Positions 17,456 through 25,999 of a stretch of 35,973 nucleotides of DNA are shown here, one piece after another; positions within the stretch are counted from its first letter, which is position 1; each line of letters starts with the position of its first letter. The stretch lies in NCBI GenBank assembly GCA_020442635.1, contig JAGRJR010000026.1, forward strand, positions 3,765-39,737, in the 5' to 3' direction. The translations under genes were made by a program, and so were the position numbers. Below the pieces are notes generated by a model. The model had not been told where the DNA came from, did not search any database, and saw only the letters and a program-made list of their open reading frames with translations. Source of the DNA: Lysobacterales bacterium (GTDB taxonomy: Bacteria > Pseudomonadota > Gammaproteobacteria > Xanthomonadales > Marinicellaceae).

Positions 17456-18679
17456 TCAAGGTCTGTTGCTTGCGCGAATGCTTCTTTCCAAGGCATCAAG
17501 GGAATGGCTGAGTTGTTCCGACCAATGTAAAGGTGTACTCTTTTCATGAATGAACGACAGGATCGAACGATTAGGTTGACTCAAGTTGGTGTGGTTGATA
17601 TACAGGCCATGTCTCTGTAAAACTGGCGTCATGTCATTTTGCTGTTTTCTGATGTGTTCTCGAGTTAATTGAAATGCATATTCACATAACTGATCACGTT
17701 TTGAATAACTGAACAAGTTGGATTTAAACAATGTTTCATCATCAGCGTCAGGCTCCGCCAGAATAATATCGGCATGAGGATAAAGGCTTTCATATTTATC
17801 TAGCCCTGATTTGAGTCTTGATTGAACAATTGACCGGAACGTTTGTGACAAGACCAATGGTAAACCACCCTCGGCCAATCCTTTCTTATTCAATTCTATG
17901 CTACGCTCAAAAGGAACAATAGGATTGACTGCAAACAATAAATGTGTATCCTGCTTTAAAGCTGCCGAGGCGTTCATGGTGCGGCGTAGGGCACCATCAA
18001 CATAATACTTGCCTTCAATGTTGACTGGTGAATACAAGCCGGGTAACGCTGAAGAAGCTTGTACTGCTTTTGAAATGGGTATGTGATTTCTGATGTTGTT
18101 ACCAAAAGCGGCAATTTTCCCGCTGTTTAACTCACAGGCAACCACATAAAGCTCTTTTTTGAGTTTTCTGAAATCGTTAGTTTGTCCGTAATCCTGAATG
18201 ATGGTCTTGAGAAAATTCTCTAGTTTTTCATTGTTGAAAACCCCTGCTGGTAATGCAGTGCCTGCCATCTCTAATAAATCTACAACGCTGGTTTTCAACG
18301 GATTGTGTAGCCATTTGAGTAAGGTTTTTGAAATCAGTGCCGGAGTTTTGGCTAAATTCAGGATATAGTCTTTATAAGCAGGTTGTAAAAAATGATCGGG
18401 ATTGAAAGGTGTTTCAGTCCTTTTGCTGAAGGCAAAAATTTGTGACATTTTTTTCAAATCAATGCCATTGGCTAAGCCAGCAGCAATGAAAGCACCCGCG
18501 CTGACGCCAACATAGACGTCCAGTTCTGTCATTTCCAAAGGTTCCAGGCTGTCCTGAATGGCGCATAGGGCGCCCAGTTCATAAAAACCACCTAATGGCC
18601 CGCCTCCGGCCAGTGCTAGGCCAAATTTTAAATTGCTTGGTGTGGGTTTGGCTGCTGCCTTAATCGTAATCATCGGCAC
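17456..18679 (-). CDS. Patatin-like phospholipase family protein
   Basis: 407 residues, no signal peptide, cytoplasmic. The patatin fold signatures are all present: the oxyanion-hole glycines LAGGGPLGGFYELGAL (about 23-38), the nucleophile elbow GVSAGAF with Ser about 60, and the catalytic aspartate motif VDGALRR with Asp about 228, so an active Ser-Asp dyad lipid acyl hydrolase is expected. The C-terminal ~130 residues go beyond the core and are not recognised. Its position convergent with a phasin gene raises the possibility that it acts on polyhydroxyalkanoate granules, since a patatin-like PHA depolymerase is known from Bdellovibrio. Phospholipid or ester hydrolysis is equally possible. 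The alternative start Met3 makes no difference to the domain. Confidence 0.9.
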   Translation of the reverse strand: MPMITIKAAAKPTPSNLKFGLALAGGGPLGGFYELGALCAIQDSLEPLEMTELDVYVGVSAGAFIAAGLANGIDLKKMSQIFAFSKRTETPFNPDHFLQPAYKDYILNLAKTPALISKTLLKWLHNPLKTSVVDLLEMAGTALPAGVFNNEKLENFLKTIIQDYGQTNDFRKLKKELYVVACELNSGKIAAFGNNIRNHIPISKAVQASSALPGLYSPVNIEGKYYVDGALRRTMNASAALKQDTHLLFAVNPIVPFERSIELNKKGLAEGGLPLVLSQTFRSIVQSRLKSGLDKYESLYPHADIILAEPDADDETLFKSNLFSYSKRDQLCEYAFQLTREHIRKQQNDMTPVLQRHGLYINHTNLSQPNRSILSFIHEKSTPLHWSEQLSHSLDALERSIRASNRP

Positions 18680-18869
18680 ATTATACTGTGAGGTTTTTTA
18701 CGAGTAAATTGGCAGATGGATGCAGTGGTAAAATTTCTTGAATTAATGGCATAGCATTTGATTGCTGTCATCATATTGTTAAATAGTGTCATGATTTTTT
18801 AAGTGTTGTATATCATGTTAGATGAGAAATCGAATACAATTCCTTGAGATTAATAACAGGTGACAGTTT

Positions 18870-19529
18870 ATGATTAAAGTGATGTTGGTAGACGACCATG
18901 ATATTGTGAGGACAGGCATTCGCATGGTGATTGAAAAAATGTCAGGGATCAAAATTGTTGGAGAAAGCCGAGATGGATATGAGGCTTTGGAAAAAGTCAA
19001 AGAATTAAAGCCTGATGTGATATTGATGGATGTTAATATGCCAAGGATGAGTGGTTTGGAGGCAACACGCAGAATAACAGAACTTGATAAATATGTGCGT
19101 ATTATCATTTTAACCATTCATGCGGAAAACCCTTATCCGAAGCAAATGTTAGATGCCGGTGCCAATGGTTACCTGACTAAAGGTTGTGCTGCACAGGAAC
19201 TTGAGGATGCCATCAAAAAAGTGTATGGTGGTCAGAAATATGTGGGTGCAGACATCGCACAACAGATGGCACTTTCCATGTTGCCCGGTGGTAAGAAGGA
19301 ATCGCCATTTGATATATTGACCAATCGTGAGATGGATGTCATGATGTTGTTGGTCAGGGGCAAAAAGGCCAAAGAAATTGGTAAAATTCTCGATTTGAAT
19401 GACAAAACCGTTGCCACTTATAAATACCGTATTCTTGAGAAAATGGAATTGCAAAACGAAGTAAAGCTCACTCACATGGCAATCAGGCATGGTATTTTGG
19501 ATGCCGATGAAGTTGGTATTTTGAACTAA
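18870..19529 (+). CDS. uvrY: UvrY/GacA-type LuxR-family response regulator
   Basis: 219 residues: a receiver domain (1-120) with acidic pocket DDH at 8-10, the phosphorylation site Asp 54 in ILMDVNMPRMSG, and Lys in TKG. A LuxR-type helix-turn-helix follows (about 145-210; LTNREMDVMMLLVRGKKAKE, then VATYKYRILEKM). The stretches LTIHAENPYPKQMLDAGANG and DIAQQMALSM match UvrY/GacA closely. It is expected to be phosphorylated by a BarA/GacS sensor kinase and to activate small RNAs that sequester CsrA/RsmA. In most gammaproteobacteria this gene precedes uvrC; here it stands alone before rpsP. An AGGTGA ribosome-binding site precedes the ATG. The 190 bases upstream, shared with the divergent patatin gene, hold no gene. 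Confidence 0.92.
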   Translation: MIKVMLVDDHDIVRTGIRMVIEKMSGIKIVGESRDGYEALEKVKELKPDVILMDVNMPRMSGLEATRRITELDKYVRIIILTIHAENPYPKQMLDAGANGYLTKGCAAQELEDAIKKVYGGQKYVGADIAQQMALSMLPGGKKESPFDILTNREMDVMMLLVRGKKAKEIGKILDLNDKTVATYKYRILEKMELQNEVKLTHMAIRHGILDADEVGILN

Positions 19530-19574
19530 GTATATTTATATAGTCTGATTTCACTAGTCAATTGTCCCAAAAAA

Positions 19575-19601
19575 ACAGTAAAAAAGCCAAATTATTACTG
19601 T
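19575..19601. repeat. Inverted repeat between uvrY and rpsP
   Basis: ACAGTAA (19575-19581) and TTACTGT (19595-19601) flank 13 AT-rich bases. It overlaps the -35 region of a possible rpsP promoter (-10 TATAAA at 19620-19625), so it could be a regulator site or a weak uvrY terminator. Confidence 0.35.
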
Positions 19602-19668
19602 ATTCTCAAAGCGTTTTCCTATAAAATTGCCCGTCTTTTTTAGAGCCCTGAATTTTTAGAGGAAAATT

Positions 19669-19917
19669 ATGGTTAAAGTTAAGTTAGTTAGGCATGGTGC
19701 AAAACGCGCCCCTTTCTATAAAGTAGTGGCTACCGATTCACGCAATGCTGGCGACGGTAAAGCATTGGAAAGATTGGGTTTTTTCAATCCAATGGCAAGA
19801 GGTCAGGAAGTAAAGCTGAACTTAAATATTGAAAGAATTAATCATTGGATTAGTCAAGGTGCGCAGGTTTCTGACCGCGTTGGCAGTTTGATGAAACAAG
19901 CACAAAAATCAGCTTAA
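19669..19917 (+). CDS. rpsP: 30S ribosomal protein S16
   Basis: 82 residues matching S16 end to end: VKVKLVRHGAKRAPFYKVVATDSR, then LERLGFFNPMARG, LNIERINHWISQGAQVSDRV. It is a small-subunit assembly protein. It is first in the usual rpsP-rimM-trmD-rplS operon, and an AGAGGAAAA ribosome-binding site precedes the ATG. Confidence 0.98.
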   Translation: MVKVKLVRHGAKRAPFYKVVATDSRNAGDGKALERLGFFNPMARGQEVKLNLNIERINHWISQGAQVSDRVGSLMKQAQKSA

Positions 19918-19922
19918 TTGCT

Positions 19923-20423
19923 GTGTCGGATGATTTATTAACTGTAGGTAAAATCACCGGCCATTTTGGTGTGCAGGGTTGGCTTAAAGTGTATTCGTAT
20001 ACCCAGCCAATGGAAAACATCGCTAACTTCTCACAATGGTATGTGGGAGGTGATTTGATTAAAGGAATCAAAGCAAAAAGGCATGGCAAGACCATGATTG
20101 CTTATTTTAAAGGTATAGATAGCCGGGAAAAATCCCAAACCTTCATCGGTAAAGAAATTGAAATCTTGGCCGGTGAATTGGATCAGCTGCCTGATGATGA
20201 ATACTACTGGATGCAATTAATAGGTTTGGTTGTTAAGAATCTGGATGGTGAGGTGTTGGGTGAGGTTAAGTCTATATTTGAAACTGGGGCAAATGATGTG
20301 CTGGTATTAGAAACAGCAACATCAAAAGAGCTGTTAATACCTTATATACTTGGTGGCACTGTAGTGCAGGTCGATTTGCTTAACCATACCATAACGGTGG
20401 ACTGGGAACTGGAAAGTGAGTAA
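19923..20423 (+). CDS. rimM: Ribosome maturation factor RimM
   Basis: 166 residues. It begins LLTVGKITGHFGVQGWLKVYSYT (RimM N-terminal barrel), followed by the KGIDSREKSQTFIGKEIE and DDEYYWMQLIGLVVKNLDGEVLGEV segments (PRC-barrel) and a C-terminal ELLIPYILGGTVVQVDL strand region. It binds S19 in the 30S head during 16S rRNA processing. The start is GTG, five bases after the rpsP stop, with no clear Shine-Dalgarno sequence, which suggests coupling to rpsP. The trmD ATG follows the stop with no spacer. Confidence 0.96.
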   Translation: MSDDLLTVGKITGHFGVQGWLKVYSYTQPMENIANFSQWYVGGDLIKGIKAKRHGKTMIAYFKGIDSREKSQTFIGKEIEILAGELDQLPDDEYYWMQLIGLVVKNLDGEVLGEVKSIFETGANDVLVLETATSKELLIPYILGGTVVQVDLLNHTITVDWELESE

Positions 20424-21113
20424 ATGGAAATAAATGTCATTACATTGTTTCCACAAATGGTTCAACAAACACTCAGTTACGGCGTCATAGGAAAGGCAAT
20501 TGAGTCAGGGGTTTTGAAACTGAATTGTTTTAATCCCCGAGATTTTGCTGAAAACAAACACGGCAGGGTCGATGATAAACCCTTTGGTGGTGGTGCTGGG
20601 ATGGTCATGATGTATGATCCTTTGCTGAGGACTTTGGAGCACATAGCTACCAGAGGGCAGACTGGCTCGGTTGTGTTTCTCTCGCCCCAAGGTGGTAAGT
20701 TGGAACAACGGCAATGTAATGATTGGGCGAATATGGCTCAAATTACTTTAGTTTGTGGTCGATATGAAGGTGTGGATCAAAGGTTTATTGACCAACATGT
20801 CGATATTGAAATTTCTATTGGTGACTACGTCATCAGTGGTGGTGAGATGGCTGCATGTGTAGTCATTGATGCTGTGGCGCGACAGCTGCAAGGCGTACTT
20901 GGTTCAGAAGAGTCAGCTGAGACTGATTCTTTTATGAACGGAATGCTCGGTTATCCGCAGTATACCCGTTCAGAACTGTTGGGACAATCAGGCGTCCCAC
21001 CCGTGTTATTAAGCGGGCATCATGAAGCCATTCAAAAATGGCGAGATGCGCAATCGCTGGAAATAACAAAACGAAGAAGGCCTGATTTATTGGAAGGCAC
21101 CTCTGAGAGTTGA
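20424..21113 (+). CDS. trmD: tRNA (guanine-N1)-methyltransferase
   Basis: 229 residues; a SPOUT-fold enzyme that methylates G37 of tRNAs with S-adenosylmethionine, preventing +1 frameshifts. Motifs: INVITLFPQMV at the N-terminus, DDKPFGGGAGMVM, VVFLSPQGGKL, the trefoil-knot LVCGRYEGVDQRFID and IGDYVISGGEMAACVVIDA, and the C-terminal GVPPVLLSGHH...KRRRPDL. It is slightly shorter than the E. coli enzyme (255) because it stops soon after RRRPDL; no functional region is missing. Confidence 0.97.
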   Translation: MEINVITLFPQMVQQTLSYGVIGKAIESGVLKLNCFNPRDFAENKHGRVDDKPFGGGAGMVMMYDPLLRTLEHIATRGQTGSVVFLSPQGGKLEQRQCNDWANMAQITLVCGRYEGVDQRFIDQHVDIEISIGDYVISGGEMAACVVIDAVARQLQGVLGSEESAETDSFMNGMLGYPQYTRSELLGQSGVPPVLLSGHHEAIQKWRDAQSLEITKRRRPDLLEGTSES

Positions 21114-21160
21114 AAAACTGCTCATGTACCCAGAAGAATGATTGATTAAGAGAAAAAATC

Positions 21161-21517
21161 ATGAGTGACATTATTAAACAAATCGAAGCTGCACAATTAC
21201 GCAGTGATTTACCACAATTCAGCCCCGGTGATACCGTAGTGGTTGGTGTAAAAGTCATTGACGGCAGCAGGGAACGTGTTCAAAACTATGAAGGCGTGGT
21301 TATTGCGATTAAAAATCGCGGCTTAAATTCAGCATTCACAGTAAGAAAAATATCTTATGGTGAAGGTGTTGAACGTGTGTTTCAAACTCACAGCCCGTTG
21401 ATTGACAGTGTAACTGTTAAGCGTCGTGGTAAAGTCCGCAGAGCTAAGTTGTACTACTTGCGTGGTCGTGAAGGTAAAGCTGCTCGTATTACTGAGAAGC
21501 TGGACACTAAAAAGTAA
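21161..21517 (+). CDS. rplS: 50S ribosomal protein L19
   Basis: 118 residues, matching L19 throughout: [51 protein letters not shown] and [24 protein letters not shown]. It is a subunit-interface protein. It closes the classical trmD operon, but here transcription probably continues into rpmB only 22 bases later. Confidence 0.98.
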   Translation: MSDIIKQIEAAQLRSDLPQFSPGDTVVVGVKVIDGSRERVQNYEGVVIAIKNRGLNSAFTVRKISYGEGVERVFQTHSPLIDSVTVKRRGKVRRAKLYYLRGREGKAARITEKLDTKK

Positions 21518-21539
21518 TCACTGATTAGAGAGAAGAATT

Positions 21540-21776
21540 ATGTCAAGAGTTTGCCAGGTTACTGGAAAGAAAACCGTGTTTGGAAATAATGTTTCACACG
21601 CGATGAACAAAACCCGCAGAAGATACTTACCTAACTTGCAAAACCACAAGTTTTGGGTGGAAAGTGAAAACCGTTGGGTACAATTACGAGTCTCTGCCAA
21701 AGGCATGAGAATCATCGACAAGAAAGGTATTGATGCCGTTTTGGCAGAAATGCGTCATCGTGGTGAGAAGGTGTAA
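21540..21776 (+). CDS. rpmB: 50S ribosomal protein L28
   Basis: 78 residues, the same length as E. coli L28. It begins [20 protein letters not shown] and ends [20 protein letters not shown]...RGEKV. A TTAGAGAGAAG ribosome-binding region precedes the ATG. rpmB is usually next to radC/dfp or mutM with rpmG; here the rpmB-rpmG pair lies between rplS and rpsB. Confidence 0.98.
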   Translation: MSRVCQVTGKKTVFGNNVSHAMNKTRRRYLPNLQNHKFWVESENRWVQLRVSAKGMRIIDKKGIDAVLAEMRHRGEKV

Positions 21777-21778
21777 TC

Positions 21779-21946
21779 ATGAGTAACAGTAAAAGAGATA
21801 AAATCAAGTTGGTTTCAAGTGCCGGTACAGGTCATTATTACACCACTGATAAAAACAAAAAAAACACACCTGACAAAATGGAAATGAAGAAATATGATCC
21901 AGTTGTCAGAAAACATGTGATTTATAACGAAAAGAAAATCAAATAA
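21779..21946 (+). CDS. rpmG: 50S ribosomal protein L33 (short gene)
   Basis: 55 codons from the ATG two bases after the rpmB stop. The translation begins [20 protein letters not shown] and ends [16 protein letters not shown], nearly the whole of gammaproteobacterial L33 (55 aa in E. coli). It lacks the CxxC pairs, so it is the zinc-independent (C-minus) form. It is coupled with rpmB. Confidence 0.98.
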   Translation: MSNSKRDKIKLVSSAGTGHYYTTDKNKKNTPDKMEMKKYDPVVRKHVIYNEKKIK

Positions 21947-21951
21947 TATTG

Positions 21952-22091
21952 TTGTTTGATTAAAGGTTTGTGTCTATAGGAACACAAGCTCAATGTCTGC
22001 TAGCTTTGCAATTCGCAGCAGGGTGCTCCTTTGATGAGTTGCTGCGATTTAAGCTGGTATTGAAATAACCCTAAAACATAGGAAATCGAAA
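21952..22091 (+). promoter_or_regulatory. rpsB promoter and structured leader
   Basis: A promoter-like TTGTTT (21952-21957) is followed after 17 bases by TATAGG (21975-21980). A small hairpin TTGTGT (21968-21973)/ACACAA (21982-21987) overlaps it. Downstream, TCGCAGCA (22013-22020) pairs perfectly with TGCTGCGA (22040-22047), enclosing GGGTGCTCCTTTGATGAGT. The rpsB-tsf operon of gammaproteobacteria is known to be feedback-controlled by S2 acting on the rpsB leader, and this stem is the best candidate for that element. The ribosome-binding site (AGGAAA) lies just before the ATG. Confidence 0.55.
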
Positions 22092-22997
22092 ATGGCAAAA
22101 GTTACTGTCAAACAGCTGCTGGAAGCTGGTGCTCACTTTGGGCACAATACCAGATATTGGAACCCTAAGATGGCCCCTTATATTTTTGGCGCCAGAAATA
22201 AAATTCATATTATCGACTTACGCAAAACCGAAGAAATGTTGAATGATGCCATGAACTTCATGGGCAAAATTGCTTCAAGACGCGGTAAAGTCATGTTTGT
22301 TGGTACCAAGCGTGCAGCCAGCAAGGCTGTTAGAGAAGAAGCACAACGTTGTGGTATGCCGTTTGTTTCACACCGTTGGTTGGGTGGTATGTTGACCAAT
22401 TTCAAAACCGTTCGTGATTCAATCAACCGTCTGAAAGACATCGAAGCGATGCAAAAAGATGGTCGCATCGAGCGCTTTGTGAAAAAAGAACAGCTTGAAA
22501 TGGAACGCGAAAGAACCAAGTTGGAAAAAACCTTGGGTGGTATTAAGGACATGAAAGGTTTGCCGGATGCGCTGTTTATTTTGGATACACGTTATGAAGC
22601 GATTGCTATTAATGAAGCCAAAAAATTGGGTATCCCAGTGGTTGCAGTGGTTGATACCAATAACTACTTCAAAGATGTGGATTATGTGATTCCTGCCAAT
22701 GATGATGCTATGAAAGCCATCAGATTGTATGCAGCCACTGCTGCTGACTCAATTTTGGAAGGCAAAGCAGCCATGCAAATTGCTCCCAAAGAAGACAAGC
22801 CAGCGAAAGCCAAAAAAACCGCTGACAAAGTAAAAGAAGAAACAGTGGTTGAGGAAAGTGCTGAAGTAGTTAAAGCTGAAGTGGAAGCAGAGACTAATGA
22901 TGAAGCTGCCGAAAAAGTCACCAAGAAAACCACCACAAAGAAAGTGACTAAGAAGAAAACCACTAAAAAGAAAGTGGCAAAAAAAACTGAAGAATAA
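22092..22997 (+). CDS. rpsB: 30S ribosomal protein S2 with acidic/lysine-rich C-terminal extension
   Basis: 301 residues. Residues 1-232 are a standard S2: [24 protein letters not shown] at the start, [60 protein letters not shown] and then [13 protein letters not shown]. Unlike E. coli S2 (241 aa), it carries an extra ~65 residues: a mixed Lys/Ala stretch, an acidic run (about 245-272; [24 protein letters not shown]), then a lysine/threonine tail (about 273-301) repeating [10 protein letters not shown]. Similar lysine repeats end the phasin at 16724-17335. The tail may touch rRNA or mRNA near the platform; this is inference. Confidence 0.97.
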   Translation: MAKVTVKQLLEAGAHFGHNTRYWNPKMAPYIFGARNKIHIIDLRKTEEMLNDAMNFMGKIASRRGKVMFVGTKRAASKAVREEAQRCGMPFVSHRWLGGMLTNFKTVRDSINRLKDIEAMQKDGRIERFVKKEQLEMERERTKLEKTLGGIKDMKGLPDALFILDTRYEAIAINEAKKLGIPVVAVVDTNNYFKDVDYVIPANDDAMKAIRLYAATAADSILEGKAAMQIAPKEDKPAKAKKTADKVKEETVVEESAEVVKAEVEAETNDEAAEKVTKKTTTKKVTKKKTTKKKVAKKTEE

Positions 22998-23009
22998 ATC
23001 TTTATGATT

Positions 23010-23079
23010 CTTTGTCTGGCTCAAGTCAGATAAAGTCACTGAAATATTTCAAAGTCTGGCCGTTTAAAGCGGCCGGACT
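23010..23079 (+). terminator. Tandem hairpins between rpsB and tsf
   Basis: CTTTGTCTG (23010-23018) pairs with CAGATAAAG (23027-23035), one G-U. AGTCTGGCCG (23053-23062) pairs with CGGCCGGACT (23070-23079), one G-U, followed by ATTTTC. The second is GC-rich and terminator-like with a short T tract, so it probably acts as an attenuator lowering tsf relative to rpsB. Confidence 0.65.
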
Positions 23080-23105
23080 ATTTTCACTTATTGAGAGGTA
23101 AAAAT

Positions 23106-23987
23106 ATGAGCATTACAGCTTCAATGGTAAAAGAATTGCGTGAAATCACCGGTGCAGGCATGATGGAATGTAAAAAAGCATTGGTTGAAACTGATGGCAA
23201 TTTGGAAATAGCTATCGAGAATTTAAGAAAATCAGGTGCAGCTAAAGCTGCTAAAAAATCAGGTCGTGTGGCTGCCGATGGTATCATCAAAATTGCAACT
23301 TCAGCTGATAGCAAAACAGCTGTGCTGGTTGAAGTTAACTGTGAAACTGATTTCGTAGCTAAAGATGAAAACTTTTTGAGTTTTACAGACAAAGTGGTTC
23401 AAGCTGCTTTGACCAACAAAGCCACAGCTGTTGAATCTTTGATGGCGGCTGAAATCGAAGGTAAAACTTTAGAGCAAATCCGTACAGATTTGGTAGCCAA
23501 GATTGGTGAAAACATCCAGGTGAGAAGAACTCAAGTGGTAGAAGCCAAAGATGATGGAACTGTGGGCTTTTACTCGCATGGTAAAAACATCGGCGTGGTA
23601 GTTTCTATCACTGGTGGTGATGATGAGTTGGTTAAAGATTTGGCCATGCACGTAGCTGCCGCCAATCCAGAATATGTTTCTGAAGATCAGGTGCCTGCTG
23701 CACAATTAGAAAAAGAAAAAGAAATTCTGATTGCACAAGCTGCAGATTCTGGTAAGCCAGCTGAGATCATTGAAAAAATGGTTGGTGGAAGAATCAAAAA
23801 GTACTTGGCTGAAATTACCTTGAAAGGTCAGCAGTTTGTTAAAGACCCAGACACCAGTGTTGAAAAATTATTAAGTGCCAAAAACGCAGATGTGGTAGAA
23901 TTTGTGCGTTTTGAAGTTGGCGAAGGTATCGAGAAAAAAGAAGATAACTTTGTCGAGGAAGTAATGGCGCAAGCACGTGGAAACTGA
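23106..23987 (+). CDS. tsf: Elongation factor Ts
   Basis: 293 residues. It is the nucleotide-exchange factor for EF-Tu. The UBA-like N-terminus is [24 protein letters not shown]; the core contains [18 protein letters not shown] (the conserved NCETDFVA motif), [14 protein letters not shown] and [23 protein letters not shown]. The frame is open from a TTG at 23091, but ATG at 23106 has the family N-terminus and a GAGAGG site. The last codons overlap pyrH by 11 bases. Confidence 0.97.
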   Translation: MSITASMVKELREITGAGMMECKKALVETDGNLEIAIENLRKSGAAKAAKKSGRVAADGIIKIATSADSKTAVLVEVNCETDFVAKDENFLSFTDKVVQAALTNKATAVESLMAAEIEGKTLEQIRTDLVAKIGENIQVRRTQVVEAKDDGTVGFYSHGKNIGVVVSITGGDDELVKDLAMHVAAANPEYVSEDQVPAAQLEKEKEILIAQAADSGKPAEIIEKMVGGRIKKYLAEITLKGQQFVKDPDTSVEKLLSAKNADVVEFVRFEVGEGIEKKEDNFVEEVMAQARGN

Positions 23988-24699
23988 TTCGTATAAGTAC
24001 AAAAGAATACTGCTGAAACTCAGTGGAGAAGCATTGATGGGCTCTGAGGATTATGGAATAGATCCTCAGGTCATCAATCGGATATCAAAAGAAATTGCCC
24101 AGGTTCACCAATTGGGCATAGAAATAGGGATTGTGATTGGTGGTGGTAATATCTTCCGAGGTGCTGGCTTAAGTAAGTCTGGCATTGATCGGGTCACAGG
24201 TGACCACATGGGTATGTTGGCCACTGTCATGAATTCTCTGGCATTACAAAATGCCCTTGAAAAGCAAGGGGTTAAGGTACGAGTTATGTCGGCCATTGGT
24301 ATCCATGAAGTCTGTGAAGATTACATCAGACGCCGTGCCATTCGGCATTTAGAAAAAGGTAATATTACAGTGTTTGCTGCCGGTATTGGCAATCCGTTTT
24401 TTACCACCGATTCTGCCGCCAGTTTACGAGCCATTGAAATCAATGCTGATGTGGTGCTTAAAGCCACAAAGGTTGATGGTATTTACTCAGCAGATCCGGT
24501 TACTGACCCTAATGCTTTTAAATATGAACATTTAACCTATGATGAGGTCATAGAGAAGAAGTTGGCCGTAATGGACACTTCTGCTGTGGTACTTTGTCGT
24601 GATCGAAACATGCCTATCCAAATTTTTAATATGAATAAGGAAGGGGCATTGATGGAAATCGTCAAAGGTAAGAATATTGGCACCGTAGTCACTGCATAA
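23977..24699 (+). CDS. pyrH: UMP kinase
   Basis: 240 residues, amino-acid-kinase fold; it phosphorylates UMP to UDP using ATP, the entry to pyrimidine nucleotide and UDP-sugar pools. Motifs: [61 protein letters not shown], and [15 protein letters not shown]. It uses a GTG start inside the tsf end (11-base overlap), so it is coupled. The standard S2-Ts-PyrH-RRF order is kept. Confidence 0.97.
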   Translation: METDSYKYKRILLKLSGEALMGSEDYGIDPQVINRISKEIAQVHQLGIEIGIVIGGGNIFRGAGLSKSGIDRVTGDHMGMLATVMNSLALQNALEKQGVKVRVMSAIGIHEVCEDYIRRRAIRHLEKGNITVFAAGIGNPFFTTDSAASLRAIEINADVVLKATKVDGIYSADPVTDPNAFKYEHLTYDEVIEKKLAVMDTSAVVLCRDRNMPIQIFNMNKEGALMEIVKGKNIGTVVTA

Positions 24700-24711
24700 A
24701 GGAGACATAGA

Positions 24712-25269
24712 ATGATTGAAGACATTATCAAAGAAGCAAATGCGCGCATGGGTAAGACCATTGATGCACTGCACAATGAATTAAAAGGTGTGCGTACTGG
24801 CCGTGCCAATACCAGTTTGCTGGATGGTATCATGGTTGACTATTATGGTTCTGCGTCAGCGTTAAATCAGGTAGCCAATGTGGCGGTTCAGGATTCTCGT
24901 ACTTTGACAGTAACTCCCTGGGAAAAAACCATGATTGAGCCAATAGAAAAAGCCATCATGCAATCAAACTTAGGTTTAAATCCTGTGAGTGCTGGCATGG
25001 TTATTCGTATTCCTTTACCACCATTAACTGAAGAACGCAGAAAGGATTTGGTAAAGCTGGTTGGTCAAATTGCCGAACACAGCAAAATCGCCATTCGCAA
25101 CATCAGACGCGATGCCAATACACATCTCAAGGGTATGTTGAATGACAAAGAAATCACCGAAGATGATTTGCGTGGTTCTGAAAAACGTGTTCAGGATGTG
25201 ACAGATAAATTTGTTAAGCAAGTCGATGAAGTGATTGCTGACAAAGAAAAAGAATTAATGGAAATTTAA
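24712..25269 (+). CDS. frr: Ribosome recycling factor
   Basis: 185 residues, the usual length. With EF-G it splits post-termination ribosomes. Signatures: [73 protein letters not shown], and [12 protein letters not shown] strong AAGGAGA site lies before the ATG, 12 bases after pyrH. Confidence 0.98.
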   Translation: MIEDIIKEANARMGKTIDALHNELKGVRTGRANTSLLDGIMVDYYGSASALNQVANVAVQDSRTLTVTPWEKTMIEPIEKAIMQSNLGLNPVSAGMVIRIPLPPLTEERRKDLVKLVGQIAEHSKIAIRNIRRDANTHLKGMLNDKEITEDDLRGSEKRVQDVTDKFVKQVDEVIADKEKELMEI

Positions 25270-25285
25270 TTCACGGATTTAATCA

Positions 25286-25999
25286 ATGAGTTTACAGCAC
25301 ATCGCCATAATCATGGATGGGAACGGGCGATGGGCAACTCGTCGTAAAAGGCCACGTACCTTCGGTCATCAAGCTGGAACTAAATCAGTCAAGGCTGTCA
25401 TTAAAGCTTGTGTCAAGCAAGGCGTACCTAATTTAACCTTATTTGCATTCAGCAGTGAAAACTGGCTAAGACCAGAAAAGGAAGTCAACAGACTGATGGA
25501 ATTGTTTATGCGATCCCTAAATAAGGAAACACCTGAATTGTTGTCACAAGGAGTCAAGCAAAACTTTATCGGCGATTTGAGTCGTTTTTCAAGCAAACTA
25601 CAAAACAAGATGCATGAAGTCAGTCAGCTTAATCCAGCAGAATTAAAATTACAGTTGAACATCGCTGTCAATTATGGGGGTAAATGGGACATTGTGAATG
25701 CTGCAAAAAAGTTGGCTAATGACATAAAGCATGAAGTGTTGAATTCAGAGTCAATTGACGAATCATTATTTAATGGTTATTTATCGCTTGGTCAATTGCC
25801 GGCAGTGGATTTGTTGATAAGAACCGGTGGTGAACATCGTATATCAAATTTTCTTTTGTGGCAGATTGCCTACGCTGAATTGTTTTTTACTGATGTTTTA
25901 TGGCCTGATTTTGGTGCGCAGCAATTGTCTGATATCATCGACGAATTTAATCAACGCGAACGCCGATTTGGCAAAACCAGCGAGCAAATAAATGCTTAA
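25286..25999 (+). CDS. uppS: Undecaprenyl diphosphate synthase (cis-prenyltransferase)
   Basis: 237 residues. It adds eight isoprene units to farnesyl diphosphate to make the C55 carrier for peptidoglycan and O-antigen. Motifs: HIAIIMDGNGRWATRR (catalytic Asp and FPP-binding), GHQAGTKSVKAVIK, LTLFAFSSENW, and the C-terminal IRTGGEHRISNFLLWQIAYAEL. The residues expected for activity are present. It overlaps cdsA by eight bases. Confidence 0.97.
   Translation: MSLQHIAIIMDGNGRWATRRKRPRTFGHQAGTKSVKAVIKACVKQGVPNLTLFAFSSENWLRPEKEVNRLMELFMRSLNKETPELLSQGVKQNFIGDLSRFSSKLQNKMHEVSQLNPAELKLQLNIAVNYGGKWDIVNAAKKLANDIKHEVLNSESIDESLFNGYLSLGQLPAVDLLIRTGGEHRISNFLLWQIAYAELFFTDVLWPDFGAQQLSDIIDEFNQRERRFGKTSEQINA

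Noticed and set aside
20932..21258. Minus-strand 108-codon frame across the trmD/rplS junction
   Set aside because: It covers two conserved genes on the + strand and has no recognisable protein features.
22682..22963. Minus-strand open frames opposite the rpsB tail (low-complexity Val/Phe/Ser-rich)
   Set aside because: Mirror of the lysine codons in the S2 tail; no ribosome-binding site and a strong gene on the other strand.
22925..22994. Repetitive AAG/ACC codons at the rpsB end as a DNA repeat or CRISPR-like array
   Set aside because: The repeats are in frame and encode the KKTT/KKV tail; there are no uniform repeats and spacers.
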